From positions 1-37,096 of the forward strand of contig JAAXKA010000185.1 of NCBI GenBank assembly GCA_012269555.1: DNA of 37,096 bases, in the 5' to 3' direction. The notes below the pieces were generated by a model. That model was not told the DNA's origin, ran no database searches, and saw only the letters and a list, made by a program, of their open reading frames with translations. The position numbers and the translations under genes were made by a program. Shown in pieces: positions 1 through 8,548 of this stretch; the stretch's first letter is position 1; each line of letters begins with the position of its first letter. The stretch is from Alphaproteobacteria bacterium. Lineage in GTDB: Bacteria; Pseudomonadota; Alphaproteobacteria; Puniceispirillales; Puniceispirillaceae.

Positions 1-141
1 ATACACAAATGGGTATAGAATAAGGTCTCTTATTGATTTTTTTATCAAAATAAGTCAGATTATCGGAACATTATAATTTATTATGGACATTATTACGTAA
101 AAACGCAGAATTACTTGCAATACGTTTATAGGAGCAGGTTT

Positions 142-1362
142 ATGTTCAATAAATACGGATTACTTTTGGTGACATCAATCTCATTGTCTTGTCAAGTTGC
201 TTTTGCTGGAGGGGATGGATCGGAATTTGACACTCTCGCAGCTGAATTAGCTGAGTCAAGCTCTGACACTAATTCATCCAATGCAAAGGATGCTTCAAAT
301 AAGAAAGATACCCAAAGCTCAGGCAGTGGAAATAAATCCAACGATGCTGGCAAAGGTTCCGGAGTTAAAACAAAATCTGAAGCTATAACAACTAGCGATG
401 CATTTAAACAAAACAGTGAAACAGCATCCTCTGAGAGTGTACAATCGAGTAGAGGAACTGGTTTTGATGCCATCGAAGACGAACAGCTTGTTATTGATAC
501 TTCTAATATTCAGGATGGTGATGGTATTGGAAACACACAAATACAATGGCAAATTTCTGAAAACGGAGATGAGTGGCGTATTGTTCCGGGTGCAATAACA
601 CCCACATTTACTCCAAGAGACCAACATGTAAACAAATATTTGCGCGTTCAAGTATCTTATGTGGATGGGCAGGGAAATTCTGAAGTTATAATTAGCCCAA
701 GCTCTTCTGCTGTTAAAAATGTTAATGATAATCCCGTCGGAGCTCCTGTAATAGTTGGGGAAGCACGTGAAAACAAAACATTAAGTGTTGATTTAAGCCG
801 AATCACAGACGAGGATGGACTAGGTGCAATAAACATTGATTGGGAGCGTTCAACAACGAAAGCAAATTGGCAAAGACTACCAGATAAATCAAATTCCGCT
901 GTAAGCCTCAATCAAACCGATGTCGGATACAGTTACAGAGCGGTGATAAATTATATCGACGGCTTTGGAACATCTGAAACACTATATACAGAACCAACCG
1001 AATTGGTTGCAAATGTAGACAATCCACTAACCGGAGAAATTGTAATTCGTGGTCAAGCGATCGAAAACAATGAGTTAGTAGCCAGTTTGAGTAGTCTCGC
1101 AGATTATGATGGTATAGCAAGCACCGCATTCAGATGGGAAGCTTCTACAGACGGCCGAACTTGGGACTCAATAAACCTACCAGCTAATTCACCCACAATT
1201 TTGCTAGGGCAGGCGCTCGTTGGAATGAAAATAAGAATTAGCGCAAATATCGTAGATAATTTTGGAGTGGAAACAAAAGTAATAAGCGCTGTAACTGAAC
1301 CAGTTCGGAACGTAAACGATAAACCAGTTGGTACACTTTTAATTAGAAGTGTTGGCGGCTAA
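142..1362 (+). CDS. Secreted protein with tandem ~97-residue cadherin/Ig-like repeats
   Basis: Probably an exported surface or extracellular protein; function unknown. The ATG at 142 is preceded by AGGAG at 130-134 and begins a clear signal peptide (basic start, hydrophobic core, cleavage near AFA-GG, residue ~22), so it is preferred to an in-frame TTG at 115. Residues ~25-105 are a Ser/Asn/Lys/Gly-rich low-complexity linker. Then come three degenerate repeats (about 105-197, 198-294, 295-394), each with a D-x-DG-x-G turn, an I-x-W strand, a VG-x-x-x-R segment, a Y/V-D-x-FG turn, and a closing NVND-x-PVG-type linker. Such repeats are typical of large bacterial adhesin-like proteins. A fourth repeat begins (NVNDKPVGTLLIR) and stops after about 15 residues, so the protein may be a shortened version of a longer one. 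It stands alone, with no secretion genes next to it. Confidence 0.75.
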   Translation: MFNKYGLLLVTSISLSCQVAFAGGDGSEFDTLAAELAESSSDTNSSNAKDASNKKDTQSSGSGNKSNDAGKGSGVKTKSEAITTSDAFKQNSETASSESVQSSRGTGFDAIEDEQLVIDTSNIQDGDGIGNTQIQWQISENGDEWRIVPGAITPTFTPRDQHVNKYLRVQVSYVDGQGNSEVIISPSSSAVKNVNDNPVGAPVIVGEARENKTLSVDLSRITDEDGLGAINIDWERSTTKANWQRLPDKSNSAVSLNQTDVGYSYRAVINYIDGFGTSETLYTEPTELVANVDNPLTGEIVIRGQAIENNELVASLSSLADYDGIASTAFRWEASTDGRTWDSINLPANSPTILLGQALVGMKIRISANIVDNFGVETKVISAVTEPVRNVNDKPVGTLLIRSVGG

Positions 1363-1453
1363 CATTCAAAGACGAATATATAATTAAATTTTTGAAAAAT
1401 ACAATTATTTATCTAATAAACTATTGTCTTCGGCAACACCTATTCTTATGATT

Positions 1454-1469
1454 ATACTATGTATAGTAT
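1454..1469. promoter_or_regulatory. Near-perfect AT-rich palindrome upstream of the small gene at 1578
   Basis: ATACTA (1454-1459) and TAGTAT (1464-1469) flank TGTA, giving 14 of 16 positions symmetric. It lies in the 215-bp spacer between the repeat protein and the small ORF, about 110 bp upstream of the latter. It could be an operator or a chance AT-rich dyad. Nothing else recognisable is in this spacer. Confidence 0.25.
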
Positions 1470-1577
1470 GAATGAACTAATTGCTGATACAACCAGTAGT
1501 TTTTTCCAAAACTTTTCAAAGCTGCATTAATGCTTTTTGTTTTCTCAAAAAACTTTTAAAATATAGGGAGACCTTTT

Positions 1578-1862
1578 GTGCAAAATCCAGATAGGAATAC
1601 GATTAAGATAAGCAATATAATCCCGTTTTCTCCTCGCAAAGCAAATCAGAAAAATGTTTCAGTTACAACGATTGCTGCTATAATAGCGGTATCTGTGCTT
1701 CATAGTGACGATGAAAATCCAGAAGATAAATTAATGACATTAATAGAATCAAGCGGTGAAGTGGAAATTTTAGATGCTCTTGACGCTACCGATGATATAG
1801 AAGTTGCTGGTCAGGAACTAAACAGACTTTGGTTAGATCCTTTAAATGATAATATAAAATAA
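1578..1862 (+). CDS. Small hypothetical acidic protein (GTG start)
   Basis: I do not recognise this 94-residue protein. The GTG start at 1578 is supported by GGGAG at 1566-1570 with good spacing. The N-terminal ~28 residues are polar and basic (PFSPRKANQK). A short apolar stretch follows (VSVTTIAAIIAVSVL, ~28-42), too short and weak to be called a membrane helix with confidence. The rest is strongly acidic with helix-like spacing (EILDALDATDDIE). There is no signal peptide and no Cys or His cluster. It is monocistronic, followed by the convergent bioY. The start signal and full-length open frame in AT-rich DNA argue that it is real. Confidence 0.5.
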   Translation: MQNPDRNTIKISNIIPFSPRKANQKNVSVTTIAAIIAVSVLHSDDENPEDKLMTLIESSGEVEILDALDATDDIEVAGQELNRLWLDPLNDNIK

Positions 1863-1958
1863 AGAAAATAGTCTACTTGGATATTAAATTAATTATTTCA
1901 AATTTAGAAAAAATAAGTTTTGCGAAATAAAAAATTTTTCATATAAATTAGAGGTAGC

Positions 1959-2561
1959 TTATTTCAATATTTTATCTACAAATGACCAAGCTGTTGGCAT
2001 GGCAAAGCTTGCAATAATAATTTTCAAACAATCGGCATAAATAAATGGAATAAAACCTTTGAGAATAGCAGCTTCAAAGCCGATATAAGTTGAAAGCCAA
2101 GTTATACCACTCAGAAAAATTATAAAAACACCTGCTATCATGCTGATTGCAGTTGTCTTCCATGTTTTCCCCCACCCTCTGCTTGCCAATAAACCGAGAA
2201 AGGTTGCTGAAATTAAAAATCCTATAATATAACCACCCGTTGGCCCGATAATATACGTTATTCCCCCGCCACCGGCAAATACTGGAAACCCCAATACTCC
2301 CTGAATTATATATAGAGAAATTGTTACAGCAGCTAAATAAGGACCATAAGTCATTCCAATTAAGAGTACAACTAGAGTCTGCATTGTCATTGGCACTGGG
2401 TAAAAAGGTATTTGAACTTTCGCAGAAATTGTAAGCAAGAACGAGCCTATTATTGCAAGGACAAAATATGCTAATAACCTTCTTTTAAAATTAACTTCTC
2501 CAGAAGAATAACTAGCTATAACTGTTGGAAATAATGGCGTAGAGTAACCCAAAATCTGCAT
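1959..2561 (-). CDS. bioY: BioY biotin transporter (ECF S component)
   Basis: Integral membrane substrate-binding component of biotin uptake; it works alone or with a shared ECF EcfT/EcfA module, neither of which is in the window. The 200-residue protein has about six hydrophobic segments and the BioY core: AKVQIPFYPVPMTMQTL near residues 50-65, then the glycine-rich GVLGFPVFAGGGG and GPTGGYIIGF around 90-120. The ATG at 2561 follows an AAGGGA element and gives the usual family length; a start further out at 2597 would add a hydrophilic extension with no ribosome site. It is divergent from the purine permease, with 132 bp between the starts. I saw no convincing BirA or BioR operator there. 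Confidence 0.93.
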   Translation of the reverse strand: MQILGYSTPLFPTVIASYSSGEVNFKRRLLAYFVLAIIGSFLLTISAKVQIPFYPVPMTMQTLVVLLIGMTYGPYLAAVTISLYIIQGVLGFPVFAGGGGITYIIGPTGGYIIGFLISATFLGLLASRGWGKTWKTTAISMIAGVFIIFLSGITWLSTYIGFEAAILKGFIPFIYADCLKIIIASFAMPTAWSFVDKILK

Positions 2562-2693
2562 GCTTTGTTCCCTTTCTTTCAAAAAACTGTTAAGCACATC
2601 TTAATTTTAGAAAGTGTCTCAAATAAGGTCAATTTAATTTGTCGTAGATTTGTTACATCTATTTTTGAAACAATCTTTGAAAGTCTTGAATAT

Positions 2694-3986
2694 ATGTTAA
2701 ATAAAATTTTTAAGCTTGAAGAAAGAAATACTAATTTCAAAACCGAGATTATTGCGGGAATAAGCACATTTTTTACACTTTCTTTCATTATTGCTGTTAA
2801 TCCGGCAATTCTATCGGATGCTGGGATAGATTTTGCTGCTGGTTTTGTTGCTACTATTATCGCATCTGCTTTGGGATGCTTTATGATTGGGATTTGGGCT
2901 GGTTGGCCAGTGGCTATTGCCCCAGGAATGGGGCTTAATGCTTATTTTGCTTATGTTGTGGTTTTAGGGTATGGGTTTAGCTGGCAGCAAGCCCTTGCAG
3001 CAGTATTTACTTCTTCAGTTTTATTTTTTTTATTTTCCTTATCAAGGGCTCGAAGCTGGCTAATTCTTTCAATCCCAAAACCACTCCAAGCCGGTATCAC
3101 AGCTGGGATAGGTATGTTTCTTGCGATGATAGGCTTAACAAGCGCTGGCATCATTATTGAAAACCCAGATACTTTAATCGGAATAGGTGATTTCACAGAA
3201 CTCCCGGTATTGCTATCTTTCTTGGGATTAATAGTGATGGCAGGCCTAAGTTATCGAGGACTAATGGGAGCCATATTATTGTCCATAATCACAATAAGTG
3301 TGATAGGTTGGTCGATAGGTATAGCAGAAATCGAAGGTGTGATTAGCAAACCTCCTTTAGCAAGTGCTACCTTCTCACTTGATTTTTCACAAATAGTTTC
3401 GTTTAGTTTTTTATCTGTTGTATTCGCAATGTTCTTTGTCGATTTTTTTGACACAACAGGGACACTCACCGCTATTGCAGAACCCGCTAAATTACGAAAA
3501 ACAGATGGCACAATAGTCAATTTAGATAAGGCGGTTTTATCAGATACATCTGCCAGTATATTTGGAAGTCTATTAGGAACTTCAAATATGACAACTTATT
3601 TAGAAAGTGCGGCTGGACTAAAGGCTGGGGGCAGAACAGGGCTTACATCTATTACCGTTGGTATATTGTTTTTATCCTGTCTTTTTTTTGAACCCTTGTT
3701 TGCTTCGATACCAAGCTTTGCGACTGCGCCTGCGTTAATATTTGTGGCTGCCACTTTTCTCAGCAGTTTAAGAAATGTAAACTGGGATGATGTAAGTGAA
3801 ACATTACCAGTGCTCGTTATTATACTTGTCATGCCACTTACATTTTCTATTGCAGCAGGAATAGCTTTTGGATTTTTTGCTTTTGTAGGGATGAAAAGTT
3901 TAGCTGGAGAATTCAGAGAGTTAACACCAGGAGTATGGGTTATTTCAACTTTTGGTTTGATATGGTTAATTTTAAGTGTAACTTAA
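2694..3986 (+). CDS. NCS2/AzgA-family purine (adenine/guanine/hypoxanthine) permease
   Basis: Proton-coupled uptake of nucleobases across the inner membrane. The 430-residue protein is highly hydrophobic with the many helices expected of the fold. It opens with the family-typical N-terminus (FKLEERNTNFKTEIIAGIST, then VNPAIL), and has the APGMGLNAYFAY motif, the MFFVDFFDTTGTL motif carrying the conserved Asp residues, and a GTSNMTTYLESAAG loop. These are hallmarks of AzgA proteins such as E. coli AdeP/GhxP. The ATG at 2694 is chosen because it aligns with the family start; the ribosome site is weak. The open frame runs upstream to 2565, but that would add 43 unrelated residues. The exact base transported cannot be told from sequence. 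Confidence 0.9.
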   Translation: MLNKIFKLEERNTNFKTEIIAGISTFFTLSFIIAVNPAILSDAGIDFAAGFVATIIASALGCFMIGIWAGWPVAIAPGMGLNAYFAYVVVLGYGFSWQQALAAVFTSSVLFFLFSLSRARSWLILSIPKPLQAGITAGIGMFLAMIGLTSAGIIIENPDTLIGIGDFTELPVLLSFLGLIVMAGLSYRGLMGAILLSIITISVIGWSIGIAEIEGVISKPPLASATFSLDFSQIVSFSFLSVVFAMFFVDFFDTTGTLTAIAEPAKLRKTDGTIVNLDKAVLSDTSASIFGSLLGTSNMTTYLESAAGLKAGGRTGLTSITVGILFLSCLFFEPLFASIPSFATAPALIFVAATFLSSLRNVNWDDVSETLPVLVIILVMPLTFSIAAGIAFGFFAFVGMKSLAGEFRELTPGVWVISTFGLIWLILSVT

Positions 3987-4017
3987 AACGGAATTTAACG
4001 TGAGTCAGACATACCAC

Positions 4018-4074
4018 TTAGTGAAAAAACTTCACTAAACTTTCAATTTTTGCTATTTTAAACGCTAAAAATTG
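4018..4074 (+). terminator. Two consecutive inverted repeats after the purine permease
   Basis: TTAGTGAA (4018-4025) and TTCACTAA (4031-4038) form an 8-bp stem with a 5-nt loop. CAATTTTT (4044-4051) and AAAAATTG (4067-4074) form a second, weaker one. They lie 32 bp past the permease stop and 53 bp before the acyltransferase start. There is no clean U-tract after the first stem, so termination is plausible but unproven. Confidence 0.35.
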
Positions 4075-4126
4075 ATGCTATTTTTTCAACAAATGAGAAT
4101 TCACCCGTAAATGGCTAAATTTAATT

Positions 4127-4987
4127 ATGGAACAAACTTTAGAAAATCCAAAACCACCCATATTTTCATTTGCTAATGGTGAATTGAACCCATTTCAGAA
4201 TGGTGTGATCCGACACCTAGAGCGCGTTACGGGTCAGCCAAAGATAAAACGTTTATATCTTGACTACTTAGATGATAATCGTCCAGATGAGTTATTCTGG
4301 AGCGATGCTTTAGACAGACTTAGCATTACAATAAATTTAAAAAAACATACTTCACAGACTATTCCTAAAAGTGGCCCATTATTGATTATATCAAACCACC
4401 CTTTTGGGGTAGTAGACGGAATTGCATTATGTGCTTTAGTATCACAGGTTCGACAAGATTATAAATTAATCACACATCGCATACTTCGACAAGCACCAGC
4501 GGTAATGGACAAAATCTTGCCTATAGATTTTGATGAAACAGAACAGGCATTACAAACGAATTTGGAAACAAGACGTCTCGCTGTAAAAGAACTTCAGAAT
4601 GGAGGGGTTGTAATTATATTTCCATCTGGAGCTATTTCTAGAGCAAAACGATTTGTAGATAAAGCGGTTGACCCAATTTGGAAAAAATTTGTAGCAAAAC
4701 TGGCAACACAATCAGGAACACAAGTTCTTCCATTCTTTATTGAAGGGCAGAATACGCCTATTTTTCAGTTTGCTATTCAATGCAGTCAAACATTAGGGTA
4801 TTCGCTTATGTTTCGGGAGATATGCAAACGAATGTATAGACCCGTTAACATTCAGATGCGCCCTATAATCACAGAACAGATGATAGCTGATATTAACGAT
4901 AGAAATAAGCTTATAGAAAAATTACGTAATATAACTTATTTTGGAGTTGATAAACCACCAATCAACATGAATAAATTATCAAAGTAA
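4127..4987 (+). CDS. Lysophospholipid-type acyltransferase (PlsC superfamily)
   Basis: Probably transfers an acyl chain to a lysolipid or related acceptor at the inner membrane. The 286-residue protein has the acyltransferase signature ISNHPFGVVDG, with His91 and Asp97. The spacing is H-x5-D instead of the classical H-x4-D of PlsC, as is common in the OlsA / hemolysin-associated subfamily. The second block is FPSGAISR (165-172), the equivalent of FPEGTRS with Ser in place of Glu. There is no long membrane helix. Alternatives are an ornithine-lipid acyltransferase (OlsA) or another lipid-remodelling enzyme; no OlsB partner is adjacent. The ribosome site is weak. The last 52 bp overlap the convergent thiamine diphosphokinase gene. 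Confidence 0.8.
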   Translation: MEQTLENPKPPIFSFANGELNPFQNGVIRHLERVTGQPKIKRLYLDYLDDNRPDELFWSDALDRLSITINLKKHTSQTIPKSGPLLIISNHPFGVVDGIALCALVSQVRQDYKLITHRILRQAPAVMDKILPIDFDETEQALQTNLETRRLAVKELQNGGVVIIFPSGAISRAKRFVDKAVDPIWKKFVAKLATQSGTQVLPFFIEGQNTPIFQFAIQCSQTLGYSLMFREICKRMYRPVNIQMRPIITEQMIADINDRNKLIEKLRNITYFGVDKPPINMNKLSK

Positions 4988-5616
4988 ATGTAAGATAAAA
5001 TTATGAGATAAGTTCCACGATTTTCTTCTGATAGGATTATTTGAACTGAGTTTTCTGATACAGAATTTGACGTCCCAATTTGGTTCCCCTGGACCATTTT
5101 AATCTTTTTCAAGGAATATAAGAGCCCAGTTGAATATTCAAAACTAACTTTACCTAGAGGCCATATTGATACTCGTTCTCCGACGGGTAAAGAGATACAA
5201 AAATCATTTGGTCCGGTTAATACAACATCCTCAGAGCCAAGCAACAAAATTGGCCTCTTATGAGATTGTTTTTGAATAACATGCAGTACTGCTAGTGAAT
5301 GATCTAGTCTGCCATCAAGAAATCCGAGACAAACATATCCTGCTGCATCAACATACATTAATGCTTTTTCAAAGTCAGTTGTTTCTTGCTCAGCAACGAA
5401 GTTGGAGGGAATTTTATTTAATTTTGCATACTGTTTTGCGCTAGAACTCGCTGAGTCCATATCACCAATAAAATAATTTGGTACCATAGAATAACTTATA
5501 CAACTATCGAGTCCGCCGTCCACAGCAACTATTGGTAGGCCCTTAATAAGATTAGGGATAGTCCGTGCTACCGGACCACCTCCAATTAAAACTACTATTT
5601 TATTAGTCTTAAACAT
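4936..5616 (-). CDS. thiN: Thiamine diphosphokinase
   Basis: Transfers pyrophosphate from ATP to thiamine to give thiamine diphosphate in the cytoplasm, which fits salvage of external thiamine. Visible family motifs: an N-terminal GGGP nucleotide region, GDMDS (51-55), TTDFEKAL (79-86), GFLDGRLDH (98-106), and GTSNSV (181-186) of the C-terminal thiamine-binding domain. At 226 residues it is slightly longer than usual. The recognisable domain ends near GTYLIILS (~208), and the last ~18 residues come from the strand opposite the acyltransferase coding end, which suggests loss of an earlier stop codon. There is no TPP riboswitch in the leader and no other thi gene nearby. Confidence 0.9.
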   Translation of the reverse strand: MFKTNKIVVLIGGGPVARTIPNLIKGLPIVAVDGGLDSCISYSMVPNYFIGDMDSASSSAKQYAKLNKIPSNFVAEQETTDFEKALMYVDAAGYVCLGFLDGRLDHSLAVLHVIQKQSHKRPILLLGSEDVVLTGPNDFCISLPVGERVSIWPLGKVSFEYSTGLLYSLKKIKMVQGNQIGTSNSVSENSVQIILSEENRGTYLIILSYIYFDNLFMLIGGLSTPK

Positions 5617-5896
5617 AAATTTTTTTCACAATATTTATTCATTAAATTTATACTCTTAATATGAAACTAGTTCTCCATAAAAATAAAAAATGGAATAAAT
5701 TAAGCATTAACCTACTATTGCTTTTGTTACTTAATCTTTCTTAGGAATTTAATATTATGAGTAAAAGTTTAAGCGAGTTTAAAATAAATATAGTAAAAAT
5801 TTTACTTAAGAAATTATGTATACAAGATTAAATTGAATTAACGAGATTATTAAAATTCTTGATTTTCTTGTTTCGACAAGGATGCAAATAAATTCT

Positions 5897-6379
5897 ATGT
5901 TGCAAATTATTCTTTACACACCCCAGATACCACCTAACACTGGAAATATTATTCGTCTATGCGCAAATAGTGGCGCTAGGTTACATTTAATAGAGCCAAT
6001 AGGCTTCTCCGTTGATGAAAAATCATGTCGAAGAGCAGGCTTAGACTATAAATCACTCGCTGATGTCATAATTCATAGAAATTGGTTTTCATGTAAAGAA
6101 ATGCTTTCGGATAGGAGCATTTGGGCAATTACAAAATTCGGAAATAAACGCTATGACCAAGTTAAATTTTCAAATAACGACGCCTTATTATTTGGATCAG
6201 AAACTAGTGGTCTTCCAAAAAATATCAAAGATGAATTTGCTCGATCCCATCAATTATATTTGCCCATGCAAAATGAAAGTCGTTCGTTAAACCTGTCGAA
6301 TTCTGTGGCTATATGCCTTTATGAAGCATGGAGACAAAATAACTTCATCGATACTGATTACAATTTTGAAAACTTATAA
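5897..6379 (+). CDS. trmL: tRNA (cytidine(34)-2'-O)-methyltransferase
   Basis: SPOUT-class methyltransferase that 2'-O-methylates the wobble base of certain tRNA-Leu species using SAM. The 160-residue protein starts in the family style (MLQIILYTPQIPPNTGNII) and has the knotted C-terminal half with ALLFGSETSGLP and the LPM...SRSLNLSNSVAI motif that forms the SAM-binding trefoil knot. The ATG at 5897 is chosen because it matches the start of E. coli TrmL. An ATG at 5882 in the same frame has AAGG directly abutting it, too close for a normal ribosome site, so the true start is not certain. The 280-bp AT-rich spacer upstream holds no other gene I can support. Confidence 0.93.
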   Translation: MLQIILYTPQIPPNTGNIIRLCANSGARLHLIEPIGFSVDEKSCRRAGLDYKSLADVIIHRNWFSCKEMLSDRSIWAITKFGNKRYDQVKFSNNDALLFGSETSGLPKNIKDEFARSHQLYLPMQNESRSLNLSNSVAICLYEAWRQNNFIDTDYNFENL

Positions 6380-6444
6380 ACAAAATTGCTAGTAAAGTTG
6401 ATAATCACAATGCTAAATTGAAAACGAAAATTGGAAAACTAATA

Positions 6445-7641
6445 ATGTTGATTAACTCAGAAAACGGAAAAAAAAGTGGTGTCTTAAGTGATATATGCGT
6501 TCTCGACCTCTCACGCGTACGCTCAGGCCCAACGTGCGTGCGACAATTAAGCGACTGGGGAGCTAGGGTCATAAAGATCGAAGCTCCGGAGGATACCTCA
6601 GAAATGGGTGGGCCAAGAAACGGGCCAGATTTTCAAAATCTTCATAGAGGAAAAGAAGGACTTTCCCTAAATCTAAAATCAAAAGAAGGATATGATATTT
6701 TTAAAAAATTGCTGAAAAAAGCTGATGTCGTCGTAGAAAATTTTAGACCTGATGTAAAATATAAACTAAGCATAGATTATGAAACACTCTCTACTGTGAA
6801 CCCAGCGGTTATTCTCGCCTCAATATCTGGGTTTGGCCAGGAAGGTCCTTATAAAAATAGACCAGGTTTTGATCAAGTCGCGCAAGGGATGTCTGGTTTG
6901 ATGTCTATAACAGGAGAGCCTGGAGGTGGCCCAATGCGTGTTGGGATACCACTTGCAGACTTGTCTGCTGGATTATTTGCAGCTCAAGGCATTTTACTAG
7001 CCTTATATGAACGAATGAGTTCTGGAAAAGGTCAATGGGTTCAAACATCTTTATTGCAATCACAAATTTTTATGCTGGATTTTCAGGCAGCAAGATATGT
7101 TATGAACGGAGAAATACCAAGACAGGCTGGAAATAATCATCCAACATCTATCCCAACAGGAGTATTTAAAACCAAAGACGGTTTTATAAATATTGCAGCG
7201 TCTGGTGAAACAATTTGGAAAAAATTAGCTATGGCATTTGGCCACGAAGAATGGATCTCCGACCCGCTATTTTCAACTGCTCTAGCAAGGTCTGAAAATA
7301 GAGATAAACTCGGGGTAAACATAAATGAATGCACCATTCATAAAACTACTTCAGACTGGATATCACTATTAAATAAACATGGTGTTCCATGTGGTCCAAT
7401 ATATTCAATAGACGAAATGTTTTCTGACGAACAAGTAAATTTTCTTAATGTAAGCCAATCAGTAATTAATACAGACTTAGAAAGAATACAGGTATTGACG
7501 CAACCTGTATCCCTCTCGCGAACAGATAGTGAACTTAGCAGAGCAGCTCCTAAAATAGGAGAACATACGAATCAAATTTTAGCTGAGTTAGGTTACGAAG
7601 ATAGTGATATTAAACTTCTGCGTGACAATAAATTTGTTTGA
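6445..7641 (+). CDS. CaiB/BaiF (family III) CoA transferase
   Basis: Moves CoA between acids through an enzyme-bound aspartyl thioester. The 398-residue protein is of normal family length. It has the N-terminal nucleotide-fold segment (VLDLSRVRSGPTCVRQLSDWGARVIKIE), the RGKEGLSLNLK block, VVENFRPDV, GFGQEGPY, and GFDQVAQGMSG. Asp172 in the IPLADLSAG motif sits where the catalytic Asp (Asp169 of formyl-CoA transferase) is found. The ATG at 6445 is preferred to a TTG at 6418. The downstream gene is 22 bp away, and a malonyl-CoA decarboxylase follows, so malonate or another dicarboxylate is a reasonable guess for the acid activated. The substrate is not decided by sequence. Confidence 0.88.
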   Translation: MLINSENGKKSGVLSDICVLDLSRVRSGPTCVRQLSDWGARVIKIEAPEDTSEMGGPRNGPDFQNLHRGKEGLSLNLKSKEGYDIFKKLLKKADVVVENFRPDVKYKLSIDYETLSTVNPAVILASISGFGQEGPYKNRPGFDQVAQGMSGLMSITGEPGGGPMRVGIPLADLSAGLFAAQGILLALYERMSSGKGQWVQTSLLQSQIFMLDFQAARYVMNGEIPRQAGNNHPTSIPTGVFKTKDGFINIAASGETIWKKLAMAFGHEEWISDPLFSTALARSENRDKLGVNINECTIHKTTSDWISLLNKHGVPCGPIYSIDEMFSDEQVNFLNVSQSVINTDLERIQVLTQPVSLSRTDSELSRAAPKIGEHTNQILAELGYEDSDIKLLRDNKFV

Positions 7642-7663
7642 TCATTAAAGATAAGGTAAAAGA

Positions 7664-8449
7664 ATGGAAGATAAAATTCTACAGCACCGCACCGGTCCTA
7701 TTGCACACATCATTTTTAATCAACCTGAAAAAAGAAATGCTGTTTCTCTCGAAATGTGGGAAACTGTAGACAAGGCACTACAAACGCTAAAATCAGATAA
7801 TAGCATAAGAGCCTTAATCCTATCTGGAGCAGGTGGCAAATCTTTTGTTGCAGGTGCTGATATATCTAAATTCGAGAGTGAGCGAGCAAGCAAAGAAGGT
7901 GTAACAGAATATAATAATATGACAAAAAAAGTTTATGACGGCGTAGCCAATTTTCCTAGACCAACAATAGCTCAGATAGATGGCTTTTGCATTGGAGGCG
8001 GTGTTGGACTGGCAGCAAGTTGTGATATACGGTTTTGCGGTAATTCATCTCAATTTGCCATTCCAGCTGCAAAATTAGGGCTTGGGTATGAATATGAGGG
8101 AATTAATAGGCTTGTTCAACTCATTGGTCCTGCTTTCACTAAAGAAATTTTTTATACTGCTAGACGCTTTTCTGCAGAGGAAATGATATCAATGGGTTTT
8201 ATAAATAAAATTCTTGATGACACAGATGTTGCATCTTACTGCCTTGAGGTTGCAAATATGATAGCATCAAACGCTCCGTTAACAATTGAAGCAACAAAAT
8301 TTATAACGAACCAATGTGTTTTAGAGGAATCTGAAAAAGACCTTGTTGCATGTAATGAAAAAGTAATGAATTGCTTTGAAAGCTCTGATTATATCGAAGG
8401 AAGAACAGCATTTATGGAGAAACGCACTCCTATTTTTGAAGGAAAATAA
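7664..8449 (+). CDS. Enoyl-CoA hydratase/isomerase-family (crotonase) protein lacking both catalytic Glu
   Basis: A 261-residue crotonase-fold protein with an AAGGT ribosome site. The CoA-binding and oxyanion elements are present: FVAGADI (61-67) and GGG at 111-113. Aligned with classical hydratases (GGGCELA and FGQPE), the two catalytic glutamates are replaced: Gly115 and Ala135. The segment LGLGYEYEGINRL (138-150) keeps a Tyr (Tyr142) where E. coli methylmalonyl-CoA decarboxylase has its active-site Tyr (LGVPYNLVG). The normal C-terminal SSDYIEGRTAFMEKRTP is present. It is therefore unlikely to be an ordinary hydratase. Given the malonyl-CoA decarboxylase next door, a CoA-ester decarboxylase or another crotonase activity is possible. 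This part is inference. Confidence 0.82.
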   Translation: MEDKILQHRTGPIAHIIFNQPEKRNAVSLEMWETVDKALQTLKSDNSIRALILSGAGGKSFVAGADISKFESERASKEGVTEYNNMTKKVYDGVANFPRPTIAQIDGFCIGGGVGLAASCDIRFCGNSSQFAIPAAKLGLGYEYEGINRLVQLIGPAFTKEIFYTARRFSAEEMISMGFINKILDDTDVASYCLEVANMIASNAPLTIEATKFITNQCVLEESEKDLVACNEKVMNCFESSDYIEGRTAFMEKRTPIFEGK

Positions 8450-8548
8450 TAGTAAAACTAAAAAAGTATCCCTTATTTAAGGGCCAAAATCGCAAACAAG
8501 AATAAAACTATCATAATTTGATGGTTTCCTGTTGAAAACGAGGAACTA

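Noticed and set aside
2562..2693. Possible biotin-repressor site in the bioY/purine permease divergent spacer
   Set aside because: Only a 5-bp dyad (TAGAT...ATCTA) is present; neither a BioR-like TTATCTATAA nor a BirA-like site is seen.
5661..5831. Two tiny ORFs (27 and 24 residues) upstream of trmL, the first with a Leu-rich tail
   Set aside because: AT-rich DNA readily yields Leu/Lys/Asn-rich short frames; neither shows a family pattern, and I could not support them beyond chance.
5617..5896. TPP riboswitch upstream of thiN, or an RNA gene in this gap
   Set aside because: No conserved TPP-aptamer sequence or cloverleaf pattern could be found; the stretch is plain AT-rich spacer.
8470..8483. 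CCCTT/AAGGG hairpin between the crotonase and malonyl-CoA decarboxylase genes as a terminator
   Set aside because: Only a 5-bp stem with no T-run; the two genes look cotranscribed.
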